Positions 15,189 through 22,202 of a stretch of DNA of 44,281 nt are shown one piece after another. A program made the translations under genes and the position numbers. Positions within the stretch are counted from its first letter, which is position 1. Each line of letters begins with the position of its first letter. The notes under the pieces are model-generated. The model saw only the letters and a program-made list of their open reading frames with translations. It was not told where the DNA came from and made no database searches. The DNA comes from Actinomycetota bacterium (GTDB lineage Bacteria > Actinomycetota > Acidimicrobiia > Acidimicrobiales > Ilumatobacteraceae), in contig JACQZZ010000100.1 in the NCBI GenBank assembly GCA_016213625.1, positions 1-44,281 on the forward strand. The letters are read 5' to 3'.

Positions 15189-16162
15189 CGGGAGCGGTGT
15201 CGGGTGACTTCGTAGGTGGCCAGTGCTGCGGCCGCGCTGACGTTCAGCGAGCTGAGTCGACCGCGCATGGGGATGCTGACGATCATGTCGCAGCGGTCGC
15301 GCACCAGGCGCGACAGGCCGTTGCCCTCGGCACCGAGCACGAGACAGATGCCCTCTCGGGCCAGATCGGCGATGTCGAACAGGCTGCGATCGGCCTCGTC
15401 GTCGAGGCCCACCACCCAGATGCCTGCTTCCTTCACACGAGCGAGCGCCGCCGGCAGTCCACCCACGAGCGACATCGGCACGTGCTCCACGGCACCGGCC
15501 GCGGCCTTCGCAGCGGTGGGGGTGATGTGGACCGCACGGTGGCGGGGGAGGATGACGCCGTGGACGCCGGCACCGTCGCAGCAACGCAGGAGCGCGCCCA
15601 GGTTGCCCGGGTCGGTGACCCCGTCGACGGCCACCAGGAACGGCGGGTTGTTCGGCTTGCGCTGCAGCATCGTGCCCAGCTCGACCTCCGGGAGCGGCGC
15701 GGCGAACGCGAGCACACCCTGCGGTGCTTCGCTGCGGGCCTGTGACTCCAGCCGCTTGCGCGCCACCTCGGTGACCTGGACACGCATGCTGCGGGCGATC
15801 TCCATGATGTCGCCGATGATCTCGGTCTCGGCCAGTTCGCCCGACACCCAGACCTCCTTCACGCGGCGCTTGCCGGCGATGAGCAGTTCGCGGACGGCCT
15901 GACGGCCCTCCACCTGCTCGCCGCCGAGGGTCTTCTCGCCGGGCTTCTTCCCGGCGGGCTCGCCGGGCGCGGCCACGCGTCCGGTGCGACCCGCACCTCG
16001 CGAGGCGTACTGGCGGCCGCCGGCCGCCTTCGGCGAGGGGCCTCGGCCGGTGCCAGCCGCGCCGGTGCCGCTCTTGGCCGGGCCGCCACTGGTGCGGGCC
16101 TTGCCGGTGCCGGCGGTGCGCTGCCCGCGCGGTCCACCCTGGGCTGGCTTCTTCGGCTTCAC
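15185..16162 (-). CDS. rlmB: 23S rRNA (guanosine-2'-O-) methyltransferase RlmB (TrmH/SpoU family)
   Basis: The 325-residue protein has a basic, low-complexity N-terminal extension of about 80 residues (repeated K, P, G, R, T), then the SpoU substrate-binding domain (GEQVEGRQAVRELLIAGKRR) and the knotted SAM-binding methylase domain. Typical motifs are DGVTDPGNLGALLRCCDGAG, LVLGAEGNGLSRLVRDRCD and IPMRGRLSSLNVSAAAALA. It methylates the ribose of one guanosine in 23S rRNA, G2251 in E. coli numbering. The GTG start at 16162 has GAAGGAGA upstream and overlaps the IspDF stop (GTGA). The long charged N-terminus is common in actinobacterial homologues and may bind RNA. Confidence 0.92.
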   Translation of the reverse strand: MKPKKPAQGGPRGQRTAGTGKARTSGGPAKSGTGAAGTGRGPSPKAAGGRQYASRGAGRTGRVAAPGEPAGKKPGEKTLGGEQVEGRQAVRELLIAGKRRVKEVWVSGELAETEIIGDIMEIARSMRVQVTEVARKRLESQARSEAPQGVLAFAAPLPEVELGTMLQRKPNNPPFLVAVDGVTDPGNLGALLRCCDGAGVHGVILPRHRAVHITPTAAKAAAGAVEHVPMSLVGGLPAALARVKEAGIWVVGLDDEADRSLFDIADLAREGICLVLGAEGNGLSRLVRDRCDMIVSIPMRGRLSSLNVSAAAALATYEVTRHRSR

Positions 16163-17307
16163 GAACCGGTCTCCTTCATGATCACGGCGTTCGCCCAGCA
16201 GGCGATGCCTTCCTGTCGGCCAAGGGCTCCGAGACCCTCGGCGCGGCGTCCCTTGACGGTGACCGGTGCGCCGGCGGCGTCGGTCAGCCGGCGTTGCATC
16301 TCGGCCCGGTGTGGCGCCAGCTTCGGCGTCTCGCACACCACGGAGCAGTCGACGTTGCCGATGCGCCATCCGGCCTCGCGCACCAAGTGCGCGGCCTGAC
16401 GGAGCAGCACCAACGAGTCGACGCCCTTCCACTGCGGGTCGGTGTCGGGGAAGTGCTCGCCGATGTCGCCGAGCCCGGCTGCGCCGAGCAGGGCATCAGT
16501 GGCGGCATGGGCGATGGCGTCGGCGTCGCTGTGGCCGTGCAGCCCGCGGGCACCCTCGAAGGTGACACCGCCGAGCACCAGAGGACGCGTGGGGTCGTCG
16601 CTGAAGCGGTGGATGTCGAATCCCTGCCCCACCCGCACCTCGCTCATGTTCCCGCCGTTCTGCTCGGAGTCGTCCGCCACACGCTCGCGCGCCCAGCGCA
16701 GATCGTCGGGATCGGTGATCTTGCGATTCGCCGGGTCACCGGCCACCACCACCACCCGGCCGCCGCCGGCCTCCACGAGCGCGGCATCGTCGGTGGCGTC
16801 ACCGCCGGAGGCGTGCGCGGCTCGGAGCACCTCGGCGCGGAACGCCTGGGGGGTCTGCACGGCCATCAGTTCGTGGCGCGGTGGTGTGTGCACCACCGTG
16901 CCGGAGTCGTCGATCTGCTTGATGGTGTCGGCCACCGCCACCCCGGGAATCGCCGCATCGGCTCCGGCGGAGATGGCAGCCACCACTCGAGTGAACACGT
17001 CGGCGTCGGCGAAGGGACGCGCGGCGTCGTGCACGCACACCACCGTCGCATCGGCCGGCACGTGAGCCAGCCCGGCGCGAACCGACTCGCTGCGGGTGGA
17101 TCCACCGGCCACGCCGCCCTCACGGGCTGCGTCGGCTTCGGGCACCACCACGACCACGCCGGCGCCCGCAGCGCGTGCGGCGGCGACCGACCAGTCGAGC
17201 ACTCGCCGCGAACCCAGCATTTCGTACTGTTTGGGGCCGCCGAAGCGGGTGCCGGAACCGCCTGCGACCACGATGGTCCACACGATCTCGGCCTGTTGCG
17301 ACGACAC
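16159..17307 (-). CDS. ispDF: Bifunctional 2-C-methyl-D-erythritol 4-phosphate cytidylyltransferase / 2,4-cyclodiphosphate synthase (IspDF)
   Basis: The 382-residue protein fuses two steps of the MEP isoprenoid pathway. The N-terminal IspD half shows VVAGGSGTRFGGPKQYEML, VHDAARPFAD, VAVADTIKQ and QTPQAFRAEVL. The C-terminal IspF half (from about residue 225) shows RVGQGFDIHRFSDD with the metal ligands D and H, GLHGHSDADAIAHAATDALLGAAGLGDIGEHFPDTD and EGLGALGRQEGIACWA. In many bacteria ispD and ispF are separate or adjacent genes. GTG 17307 follows a TACCCT box by seven bases. The stop overlaps the rlmB start by four bases. Confidence 0.95.
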   Translation of the reverse strand: MSSQQAEIVWTIVVAGGSGTRFGGPKQYEMLGSRRVLDWSVAAARAAGAGVVVVVPEADAAREGGVAGGSTRSESVRAGLAHVPADATVVCVHDAARPFADADVFTRVVAAISAGADAAIPGVAVADTIKQIDDSGTVVHTPPRHELMAVQTPQAFRAEVLRAAHASGGDATDDAALVEAGGGRVVVVAGDPANRKITDPDDLRWARERVADDSEQNGGNMSEVRVGQGFDIHRFSDDPTRPLVLGGVTFEGARGLHGHSDADAIAHAATDALLGAAGLGDIGEHFPDTDPQWKGVDSLVLLRQAAHLVREAGWRIGNVDCSVVCETPKLAPHRAEMQRRLTDAAGAPVTVKGRRAEGLGALGRQEGIACWANAVIMKETGS

Positions 17308-17314
17308 GTCGGCG

Positions 17315-17327
17315 AGGGTAGTACCGT
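17315..17327. promoter_or_regulatory. Overlapping divergent -10 boxes for ispDF and the Crp-like gene
   Basis: On the minus strand TACCCT (17320-17315) lies seven bases before the ispDF GTG. On the plus strand TACCGT (17322-17327) lies nine bases before ATG 17337. The two boxes are separated by one base, so both starts share a 29-bp gap and polymerases would compete. Confidence 0.45.
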
Positions 17328-17336
17328 TCCATCGGC

Positions 17337-17999
17337 ATGGCTCACGAAGAACTCCTCGCCCGAACCGATTTCTTCGGCGATGCGCCGGCCTCCGTCATCC
17401 GCGAGATCGCCGCCGCCGGGGCCGAATTGCCGCTCATCCGCGGCGACGTGCTGTTCCGCGAGGGCGACGTCGCCGACTCGCTGTATCTCGTGGTCAGCGG
17501 CCGCGTGGCCATCGCCATCAGCAACCCCATCGACCAGCGCGAGACCGTGGTGGCACTGATGGACGCGGGCGATCTGTTCGGCGAGATGAGCCTGCTCGAC
17601 GACGGCTCGCGCTCGGCCATGGCCCGCGCACTCGAGCCCTCGGTGGTGTTCTGCATCCCGTTCGACCCCGTGGTGAAGGCGTTCCGCAGTGATCCCGCCC
17701 TGCTGTGGGGCGTGTGCCGTCTACTGGCTCGTCGACTGCGCGTGATGGACGAAGCGTTGGCCGACAGCGTGTTCCTCGACGTCACCGGCCGCACGGCCAA
17801 GCGCCTGCTCGAACTGTCGGGCGGCAATGAGGAGTTCGTGCTGCCCATCACGCAGGAGGAACTGGCCGGCATGGTGGGCGCCTCTCGCGAGCGGGTGAAC
17901 AAGGCCATCGCCAGCTTCATCCGCCTCGGCTGGATCGACCAGCACGAGCGTCACTACACCATCCTCAAGCGCGACGCCCTGGAACTGCGCGCCCGCTAG
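17337..17999 (+). CDS. Crp/Fnr-family transcriptional regulator
   Basis: The 220-residue protein has an N-terminal cyclic-nucleotide-binding beta-roll (RGDVLFREGDVADSLYLVVSGRVAI; phosphate-binding cassette GDLFGEMSLLDDGSRSAMARA, about residues 80-100), a long dimer helix, and a Crp-type winged helix (LPITQEELAGMVGASRERVNKAIASFIRLGWI, about 170-200). The cassette has the glycine-glutamate and the arginine-serine pair used to bind cAMP, so a cAMP-type ligand is likely. Length and order match GlxR/Crp-like actinobacterial proteins. No cysteines for an iron-sulfur cluster of the Fnr type are seen. It is divergent from ispDF. Confidence 0.92.
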   Translation: MAHEELLARTDFFGDAPASVIREIAAAGAELPLIRGDVLFREGDVADSLYLVVSGRVAIAISNPIDQRETVVALMDAGDLFGEMSLLDDGSRSAMARALEPSVVFCIPFDPVVKAFRSDPALLWGVCRLLARRLRVMDEALADSVFLDVTGRTAKRLLELSGGNEEFVLPITQEELAGMVGASRERVNKAIASFIRLGWIDQHERHYTILKRDALELRAR

Positions 18000-18002
18000 C
18001 GG

Positions 18003-18761
18003 TCAGGCGTCGCGGCGGTTCACCAGCCACGAGCCCAGCGCCACCATCGCCAGCGACACCGCACCGAAGTAGACGCCCGACATCAGGCGGCTGGGTCCGT
18101 CGTCGATGATGTTCAACTGCGCGATGCGGAAGCCGGCGCGGAAGGGCATCCACCGGGCCGGCTCCTCGGAGTCGAAGACCAGCCCGAGCAGACCGCCGAT
18201 GAGACCCTCGGCCATCAGCGGCCACAGGATAAGGAGTGCCACGGCCGCCGGTGTGCTGCGCAGAATGAGCCCCACGCCCAGGCCGATCAGCGACACAATG
18301 GCTGCCAGCACGACGGTGCCGACGAGCGCCGGGACGGCGTTGGGCGAGTCGGCGAGGTCGATGGTGGAACCGCGGCCTTCGGCGATGGCGGTGCCGGCGA
18401 GGACGCCCACGAGTACGACGCCGAGCTGCACGCTGAGCCCGAACTCCACCAGCACGAGTGCCTTGGCGGTGATGACCCGCAGACGCCGCGGGGTGGCCGC
18501 GAACGTGGGGCGGATGGTGCCGAAACCGAACTCGCTGGTGATGCTGGCCGCGGCGACGACCGCCACGAGGAGCACCGTGATGAACGACGTGCCCGTCAGC
18601 ACCTCCAGCAGGAGATCGGTGGTGAAGTCGTTGTCGTCGCCGCGCACGAACGCGGTGATGAGCGTGACCACCAACGGGAACGCGATCGCGATGGTGCCGA
18701 GCACCCAGTTCATCGTGACCGTACGGAGCTTGATGCTCTCGGCGCGCAGGAGGTTGATCAC
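18003..18761 (-). CDS. ABC-2-type transporter permease
   Basis: The 252-residue protein begins NLLRAESIKLRTVTMNW, typical of ABC-2 exporters, and has six hydrophobic spans at about 18-38, 62-85, 106-130, 150-175, 180-200 and 225-245. Loop motifs such as EFGFGTIRPTFAATPRRLRVITAKAL (span 2-3) are characteristic of the family that works with DrrA/CcmA-like ATPases. The GTG start at 18761 overlaps the stop of the ATPase gene (GTGA), so both are translated together. The substrate is unknown. It is convergent with the Crp-like gene, separated by three bases. Confidence 0.88.
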   Translation of the reverse strand: MINLLRAESIKLRTVTMNWVLGTIAIAFPLVVTLITAFVRGDDNDFTTDLLLEVLTGTSFITVLLVAVVAAASITSEFGFGTIRPTFAATPRRLRVITAKALVLVEFGLSVQLGVVLVGVLAGTAIAEGRGSTIDLADSPNAVPALVGTVVLAAIVSLIGLGVGLILRSTPAAVALLILWPLMAEGLIGGLLGLVFDSEEPARWMPFRAGFRIAQLNIIDDGPSRLMSGVYFGAVSLAMVALGSWLVNRRDA

Positions 18762-19690
18762 TGCGGCACCGCCGGGGGTTGGAAGGGATCGGCCGACCGG
18801 TACACCTGGGCCGAGGCCGTGGCCTGCAGGAACGCGTCCTCCAGCGAGCCCGTCTGTGGCGAGAGTTCGTGGAGCACGATGCCCAGCCGTGCGGCCAGTT
18901 CGCCCACCTGAGCGCACTCGACGCCGCGCGCTTCCAGCGTGATGGGGTCGAGGGTGGTGACGGCGGCGCCGGCCTCGGTGAGCGCCGCGGCCAGACCGTG
19001 CAGCGCGGGGCTCTGCACGCGCACCCAACGCTCGGCGTGGGTGTCGATGAAGTCCTTCACGGTCGACTGCTCGATGAGTCGACCCTGACCGATGACCACG
19101 AGGTCGTCGGCCATCAGCGCCATCTCGCTGAGCTGGTGGCTGCTGACCAACACCGTGCGCCCCTGGCCGGCGAGGTGGGTGAGCACGTCGCGGATCCAGC
19201 GGATGCCCTCGGGGTCGAGCCCGTTGGCCGGCTCGTCCAGGATGACGGTGTGCGGGTCGCCGAGCAACACGCCGGCGAGTCCGAGGCGTTGCTTCATGCC
19301 GAGCGAGTAGCCGCGCACGCGAGTGCCGCCCACGCTGGTGAGCCCCACGAGTTCCAGCACTTCGTCGACGCGTTTGCGGCCGATGCCGTTGCTGGCCGCG
19401 AGCCATCGGAGATGATTCCGACCGCTGCGTCCGGGGTGCACGTAGCCGGCGTCGAGCAGCGAGCCCACCTCGTGGAGCGGTCGGTCGAGGTCGCGGTAGC
19501 GGCGGCCGTTGAACGACGTCGTGCCGGCGTCGGGTCGGTCGAGGTCGAGCATGCACCGCATGGTGGTGCTCTTGCCGGAGCCGTTCGGGCCGAGGAATCC
19601 GGTGACGACGCCCGGTCGTACCTGGAATGCGAGCTGGTCGACCGCCGTGATGGCGCCGAAGCGCTTCGTCAGACCGGCGACCTCCAGCAC
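18758..19690 (-). CDS. ABC-2-type transporter ATP-binding protein
   Basis: The 310-residue protein has Walker A GPNGSGKSTTMRC (about residues 36-48), a signature RGYSLGMKQRLGLAGVLL (about 128-145), Walker B HTVILDEPANGLDPEG (about 150-165) and the switch SSHQLSEM. The C-terminal third (after about 215) is the extension seen in DrrA/NodI-type exporter ATPases. The degenerate 'SLGMKQR' signature is normal for this group. GTG 19690 follows a TAGGCT box by seven bases. With the permease downstream it forms a two-gene exporter; it is not related to the lipoprotein gene upstream, whose family works with importers. Confidence 0.92.
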   Translation of the reverse strand: MLEVAGLTKRFGAITAVDQLAFQVRPGVVTGFLGPNGSGKSTTMRCMLDLDRPDAGTTSFNGRRYRDLDRPLHEVGSLLDAGYVHPGRSGRNHLRWLAASNGIGRKRVDEVLELVGLTSVGGTRVRGYSLGMKQRLGLAGVLLGDPHTVILDEPANGLDPEGIRWIRDVLTHLAGQGRTVLVSSHQLSEMALMADDLVVIGQGRLIEQSTVKDFIDTHAERWVRVQSPALHGLAAALTEAGAAVTTLDPITLEARGVECAQVGELAARLGIVLHELSPQTGSLEDAFLQATASAQVYRSADPFQPPAVPQ

Positions 19691-19697
19691 GAGCCGG

Positions 19698-19703
19698 AGC
19701 CTA
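19698..19703 (-). promoter_or_regulatory. -10 box TAGGCT of the ABC exporter operon
   Basis: On the minus strand TAGGCT is followed by seven bases (CCGGCTC) and GTG 19690. Confidence 0.45.
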
Positions 19704-19717
19704 GAGGGATCGGGGGA

Positions 19718-20878
19718 CTAGATGGAGTCCATGAAGGCGTTGGCCACCACGACCGGGTCGGTGCCGTTGGCCACGACCTCGTTGAGCATCTGGTTCAGAC
19801 GCTCGGTGGTGAGTGCCGCGGACAGCGTGTCGAGGGCGGCCAGCAGGTCGGGCGTGGCGATGTCCTTCGCCAGCAACGCCAACGCGGCATTGCTCTCGAC
19901 CATCACCTTGTCATCGACCATGGTGGTCAGGCGCTTGGTGGCGATGACCGGGTTCATCGAGTCGGTGGCGAAGCAATCGGCCGTGTCGTCATCGACGGCC
20001 TTGGTCATGTCGGCCTCCTCGACCGTGACGATGTCCTCGAACTCTGCGCCGTAGGTGTCGAGCAGCGTGGCGAGACCGCCGTCGGCGGCGGCCATGAAAT
20101 CGGCCGACCCGGCGAGGCGGATGCTCGGCGCGATGGAGGCGAGGTTGGTGAGCGTGATGAGCTGCACGGTCTCGTTCGACTTCATCGCCTCGGGGGTGCA
20201 GGCGATCATCAGCTTGTGCTCGGCGAAGAAGCCGTTGCTGGCGTCGAGCGTGGCAGGCAGTGCGGCGCGGATGGCCACGAGCTGTTCGGTGATGGAGCGC
20301 CCGGTGCTGAGCAGCACGGGCTCCGTCGTGGTGGTGTCGCCCGCCGTCGTGGACGGCGCGGCAGTGGTGGTGGTGGCTGCGCTCGTGTCGGCGGTGGTGT
20401 CCGCGGTGGTGGAGGCGGTGGTGTCGCCGCTGGCCACGGTGGTGTTCGTGAGCGAGGCAACCGTGCTGGTGGTGGCGAGCACGATGGGTGCTTCGGTGGA
20501 GGCCGGGCCCGAGGGCGCGATGGTGGTGGGCGACACCGGTGCGCCCGGCTGGTCGTAGACGAAGTGCAGCAGGTCGGCACTGAAGTCGGGGATGAGCTGG
20601 AACTCACCGGCCTGGATGGCGGCGTAGTAGGCGGCGCGATCCATGTCGACCGGGTCCTTGCGCGAGACGCGGAAGCCGGCGTCCTCCAGCACTCGGGCGT
20701 AGACGGCGGCGAGCAGTTGGCTCGTGGGATCGTCCTTCACCGAGGTGACCACCACGCGAGGGGTGAGCACGATGGTGCTGGAGGTGGCGGCATCGTCGGA
20801 CCCACCGCACGCGGTCAGCGCGAGGGCTGCGAGCGTGAGAGGGGCGAGCGTGCGTACAAGAGGATTCGTCCGCTTCAT
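19718..20878 (-). CDS. Glycine betaine/choline-type (OpuAC-like) substrate-binding lipoprotein with a Thr-rich insert
   Basis: The 386-residue protein has a lipoprotein signal (LTLAALALTAC, lipid cysteine at residue 24). The mature part starts with VVVTSVKDDPTSQLLAAVYARVLEDAGFRVSRK, as in OpuAC/ProX proteins that bind compatible solutes for ABC import. Residues about 110-187 are a low-complexity insert of Thr, Ala, Ser and Asp between the first lobe and RSITEQLVAIRAALPAT. The normal fold then resumes (ALAKDIATPDLLAALDTLSAALTTERLNQMLNEV) to the end. No permease or ATPase of the Opu type is adjacent; the neighbouring ABC genes are exporters. TAGGCT (20893-20888) lies nine bases before the ATG. 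Confidence 0.75.
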   Translation of the reverse strand: MKRTNPLVRTLAPLTLAALALTACGGSDDAATSSTIVLTPRVVVTSVKDDPTSQLLAAVYARVLEDAGFRVSRKDPVDMDRAAYYAAIQAGEFQLIPDFSADLLHFVYDQPGAPVSPTTIAPSGPASTEAPIVLATTSTVASLTNTTVASGDTTASTTADTTADTSAATTTTAAPSTTAGDTTTTEPVLLSTGRSITEQLVAIRAALPATLDASNGFFAEHKLMIACTPEAMKSNETVQLITLTNLASIAPSIRLAGSADFMAAADGGLATLLDTYGAEFEDIVTVEEADMTKAVDDDTADCFATDSMNPVIATKRLTTMVDDKVMVESNAALALLAKDIATPDLLAALDTLSAALTTERLNQMLNEVVANGTDPVVVANAFMDSI

Positions 20879-20942
20879 CGGGGTGCGAGCCTACTGGCGG
20901 AGGTCACCGGACGGTCGGCGCGGCCCTGGATGGCCGAGGCGG

Positions 20943-20948
20943 CATGAT
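20943..20948 (+). promoter_or_regulatory. Possible -10 box CATGAT of the amine-oxidase-like gene
   Basis: CATGAT is followed by six bases (GGGCGC) and ATG 20955. It deviates from TANNNT only in the first base. It supports a start that includes the unusual N-terminal segment. Confidence 0.3.
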
Positions 20949-20954
20949 GGGCGC

Positions 20955-22202
20955 ATGTCGTCGTACCCGCCGCCGGTCGCCTGGCATGTGGCGCGCTGGG
21001 GTGACGAACCGTTCAGCCGCGGCTCGTGGAGTGCGTTGGCTCCTGGCGGTACATCGGCTCATCGTGCTGCGCTCGGTACACCGGTGGAGGATCGACTCAT
21101 GGTGGCGGGCGACGCCACCAATCCGTTGGCGCCGAGCATGACCCACGGGGCGTACGACGAGGGTGTGCGGGCCGCTCACTGGGCTCGCGAGGTGGGCGCT
21201 CAGCGAGTCGTCGTGGTGGGTGCGGGGTTCGCCGGCCTGGGAGCGGCGAGCGCCTTGCGCGACCTCGGTGTGTCCGTCACCGTGTTGGAGGCGCGCGATC
21301 GCATCGGTGGTCGCGCGCACTCGGTCGACCTCGGCGGAGTGGCGGCCGACGCGGGTGGCGCGTGGCTGCAGCAGGGCCCCACCAACTCGCTGCGTCGCCT
21401 TGCCTCGACCCTGGGGTTGCACACCGTGCCGACCGACTTCCACGCCCCGCTCGTCGCCGCGCCCGACGGGCCGGTGGGCGACGTGGGCGGAGCGCTCGCC
21501 GCCATCGCCGCCGCGGCCGCGCGCTCGGCACCCGACGCATCGCTGTCCGAGGTGCTCGAACACCACCTTGCCGGCCTCACGCCACCCGAGCTGCGCACGG
21601 CGCGGCATGCCATCGACCTCGACCTCGACCTGGAGAACGGCGGGCCACACCATCGCCTGTCGGCGCACACCGTGTTCGTCGAGCCGGGCGTCGGCGTCGA
21701 TGATCGATGGCTCCCCGGCGGCTACCGGCAACTGCTCGACCATCTCTCCATCGACGTGGACGTCCGACTGCGGCATCCGGTACGACGCATCGAATGGGGT
21801 GTGTCGGGTGTGGAGGTGACGACCGACGGCGAGCGGTTCTCGGCCGACTGTTGCATCTGCACCATCCCGGTGTGGTTGCTGCCCGAGATCGAACTCGCGC
21901 CCGGGTTGCCGGCCGGCCATCTCGACGCGCTCGCGCACATCACGGTCGGGGTGGTGGAGAAGGTGATCCTGCGATTCGAGGAGCGGTGGTGGCCGGTCTC
22001 ACCGTCGGGATATCTGCGGTGGTACGACTCGCCGGCATCGTGGGGTGAATGGCTCGACCTCACCGATGGCGTGGGCGTGCCGATGGTGGCCGCGCTCATC
22101 GCCGGCGATGCCGTCCGCCGACATCACCACGGCCGCAGCGACGCCGACGTCGCCGCGGCGGCGGCCGACGCGCTGGCCGCGTGGGCGCAGGCCGTGGGCT
22201 GA
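20955..22202 (+). CDS. FAD-dependent amine-oxidase-like protein with apparent circular permutation
   Basis: The 415-residue protein opens with segments that normally close a flavin monoamine oxidase: WGDEPFSRGSWSALAPGG (residues 15-32), RLMVAGDATNPL (47-58) and THGAYDEGVRAA (63-74). Only then comes the Rossmann FAD motif RVVVVGAGFAGLGAASAL (84-101), usually at the N-terminus, followed by LEARDRIGGRAHSVDLGG and AGGAWLQQG. The substrate domain runs on to MVAALIAGDAVRRHHHGRSD and the protein ends at ALAAWAQAVG, just where ordinary members continue with the W-x-x-D-P segment. The order is thus C-terminal FAD segment, then N-terminal FAD domain, then substrate domain. The frame is continuous, with no sign of a fusion to a second copy. 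Substrate unknown. The 3' end overlaps the next gene by 79 bp on the opposite strand. Confidence 0.8.
   Translation: MSSYPPPVAWHVARWGDEPFSRGSWSALAPGGTSAHRAALGTPVEDRLMVAGDATNPLAPSMTHGAYDEGVRAAHWAREVGAQRVVVVGAGFAGLGAASALRDLGVSVTVLEARDRIGGRAHSVDLGGVAADAGGAWLQQGPTNSLRRLASTLGLHTVPTDFHAPLVAAPDGPVGDVGGALAAIAAAAARSAPDASLSEVLEHHLAGLTPPELRTARHAIDLDLDLENGGPHHRLSAHTVFVEPGVGVDDRWLPGGYRQLLDHLSIDVDVRLRHPVRRIEWGVSGVEVTTDGERFSADCCICTIPVWLLPEIELAPGLPAGHLDALAHITVGVVEKVILRFEERWWPVSPSGYLRWYDSPASWGEWLDLTDGVGVPMVAALIAGDAVRRHHHGRSDADVAAAAADALAAWAQAVG

Noticed and set aside
17994..18005. CCGCTAGCGG palindrome between the Crp-like gene and the permease gene considered as a terminator
   Set aside because: It is a perfect palindrome with no loop, only 10 bp, and lies mainly in coding sequence and the stop codon.
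18003..20878. Exporter genes and the binding lipoprotein considered as one importer
   Set aside because: The ATPase and permease are ABC-2 exporter types with their own promoter; Opu-type importers use a different permease fold.
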